Under the pieces are notes generated by a model that ran no database searches, was not told the origin of the DNA, and saw nothing but the letters and a program-made list of their open reading frames with translations. A DNA stretch of 64,000 bases from Nitrospirota bacterium. GTDB lineage: Bacteria > Nitrospirota > JACRHL01. A program made the translations under genes and the position numbers. Of the stretch, positions 63,128 to 64,000 are shown piece by piece; the first letter of the stretch is position 1; every line of letters begins with the position of its first letter. The stretch spans positions 31,666-95,665 of the forward strand of contig JACRHL010000023.1 in NCBI GenBank assembly GCA_016212085.1, read 5' to 3'.

Positions 63128-63510
63128 GCCGCCTCCTCCATCGCCTCGGTGGGCACCAGGCGCGGGACCGGGAACCCAGCCTCCCGGTACTGGCACCACG
63201 GGCAGCGCAACGCCGCTCCGGCCGCCCCCCACGGCACCTCCCCGCAGTCCTGACACAACAGGGGGTGCTTCCATGCCACCGGCCAGATGGGCACCGCCCC
63301 GGCCTCCATGACCTCCCGGCTTATACCGGTCAGGTGGTCCGCCGCCCGTTCCTGGAGCAGCGCCAGCAGATCGGCCTTGTGCTCCCGCAGCGCCTCCACC
63401 AGGTCGGGGGTCAGCGCCCCCTTCGGAGCCCTTACCGACAGACCGCCGCCGCTGGGTTGCAACCGGATGCAACGGACACGTAGGGCCGTCAGAAGATCGG
63501 TTGCCGTCAT
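63124..63510 (-). CDS. TubC-like domain protein with zinc-ribbon cysteines
   Basis: 128 residues. Residues about 1-50 (RLQPSGGGLSVRAPKGALTP, VEALREHKADLLALL) match the TubC N-terminal docking-like domain often found in plasmid and integrative-element genes. Two cysteine pairs (CQDCG, CPWCQ) follow near 87-105, a small zinc ribbon. Function unknown. The ATG overlaps the upstream RepA-like stop by 4 bp. Confidence 0.7.
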   Translation of the reverse strand: MTATDLLTALRVRCIRLQPSGGGLSVRAPKGALTPDLVEALREHKADLLALLQERAADHLTGISREVMEAGAVPIWPVAWKHPLLCQDCGEVPWGAAGAALRCPWCQYREAGFPVPRLVPTEAMEEAA

Positions 63511-64000
63511 AGGGTGAGTACCTCCTCCTCGCCTTCGTCCAGGTGGCCAACTCCGCCAACATCCCCCCCAAGATGCCCACGTTCCCCACGTTGAGCACCT
63601 TGAGCACCTTCGGGAGAATGAGCACCTTGAGGTGCCCCTAAGTCATTGATTTTATCGAAGGTGCTCAAGATGCTCATGTTTTGGGGACGGGGGACTTGAG
63701 CATCTTCGGTATGGCGCCAATGAGCACCTTCGGTCCGGCGTGCCGGAAGGTGCCATTCCCAGCCCCCCTTCAAGCCGGTCTTGGTAACCTCCACGCGCAG
63801 TTCCTTTTGCGCCCGCCGGACGGTCGCCCACGAATGCCCCGCCCCCTCCGCGTCGGCCTTCACCTGTCTGGACGACAGCGGACCATCGGCCAGCAATGCC
63901 AGCAGGAACCCCTTGGCATCCTCCAGTGCGTCCCGCTCCTCCGGGTCCGGCTGGGGCGCCAACGCCTCGTCCGCCGTCATGGTGACCGGCTCCGGCTCCC
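63507..64000 (-). CDS. RepA-like AAA-type ATPase, C-terminal part (cut by window edge)
   Basis: The reading frame enters from the right edge without a start signal; the ATG at 63980 is probably internal. ALEDAKGFLLALLADGPLSS, RQVKADAEGAGHSWATVRRA and KTGLKGGWEWHLP are the C-terminal winged-helix tail of the RepA/primase-associated AAA ATPases carried by integrative elements. A Gly/Glu-rich low-complexity end follows. The ATPase core lies outside the window. Confidence 0.75.
   Translation of the reverse strand, partial: EPEPVTMTADEALAPQPDPEERDALEDAKGFLLALLADGPLSSRQVKADAEGAGHSWATVRRAQKELRVEVTKTGLKGGWEWHLPARRTEGAHWRHTEDAQVPRPQNMSILSTFDKINDLGAPQGAHSPEGAQGAQRGERGHLGGDVGGVGHLDEGEEEVLTL

Overview
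This is a GC-rich bacterial chromosome segment. Its gene content points to a Gram-negative member of the Pseudomonadota: an outer-membrane porin, Wza/Wzi-type capsule export, CmoA, Uup, TupABC and UPF0114. The topA-trmFO-xerC-hslV gene order and the split Rieske/cytochrome b set with a tetraheme c-type cytochrome are unusual for classical Gammaproteobacteria and fit a deeper-branching lineage better. No rRNA or other decisive marker is present, so the class is not settled.

Layout. 1-2.7 kb: a strongly folded repeat element touching the stop codon of a PuuD-like membrane gene, a 30-residue membrane peptide upstream of it, and divergently malQ. 2.9-6.3 kb: a quinol:cytochrome c oxidoreductase operon (Rieske, cytochrome b, subunit IV-like, tetraheme cytochrome c). 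6.4-16.8 kb: a co-oriented block with a short Hsp70-like gene, an APH/P-loop kinase fusion, dprA, topA, trmFO, xerC, hslV and galE. hslV is not followed by hslU.

16.8-42.5 kb: surface polysaccharide region. A segment carrying the 3' end of xerC and all of hslV has been copied to 17.69-18.47 kb. There it cuts off the 5' half of a WcaJ-type sugar transferase and runs into the end of a PglF-type dehydratase. A long minus-strand operon (34.7 to 21.4 kb) encodes WbpA, WbpB, WbpD and WbpE (UDP-GlcNAc(3NAc)A synthesis), Wzx, Wzy, an epimerase, two GT4 glycosyltransferases, PglD-, PglE- and PglC-like proteins and a methyltransferase. Together with the PglF homologue these support an O-antigen or capsule containing a diacetamido-uronic acid and probably a bacillosamine-type sugar. 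Wza-, Wzz- and Wzi-like genes follow at 35.9-40.9 kb. Coding sequence in the 18.5-35 kb stretch looks less GC-rich than its flanks, as expected for an exchanged polysaccharide locus, and it holds four of five copies of a MITE-like repeat plus an IS5-type transposase relic.

42.6-43.8 kb: tRNA-Arg(CCG) and tRNA-Lys(CTT) with promoter and terminator, followed by a broken tyrosine integrase. 43.9-56.6 kb: PiT-type phosphate transporter, DUF502, UPF0114, a P2-type ATPase, a secreted or lipoprotein gene, a TPR/O-GlcNAc-transferase-like protein, a GAF/HD-GYP protein, Uup and a globin. 56.6-62.6 kb: a tungstate-type uptake locus (porin, TupA, TupB, TupC) with a divergent ModE-like regulator, then CorA. 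62.5-64 kb: the end of a mobile element (excisionase-like HTH, truncated resolvase-like gene, TubC-like/zinc-ribbon protein, RepA-like AAA protein cut by the window edge).
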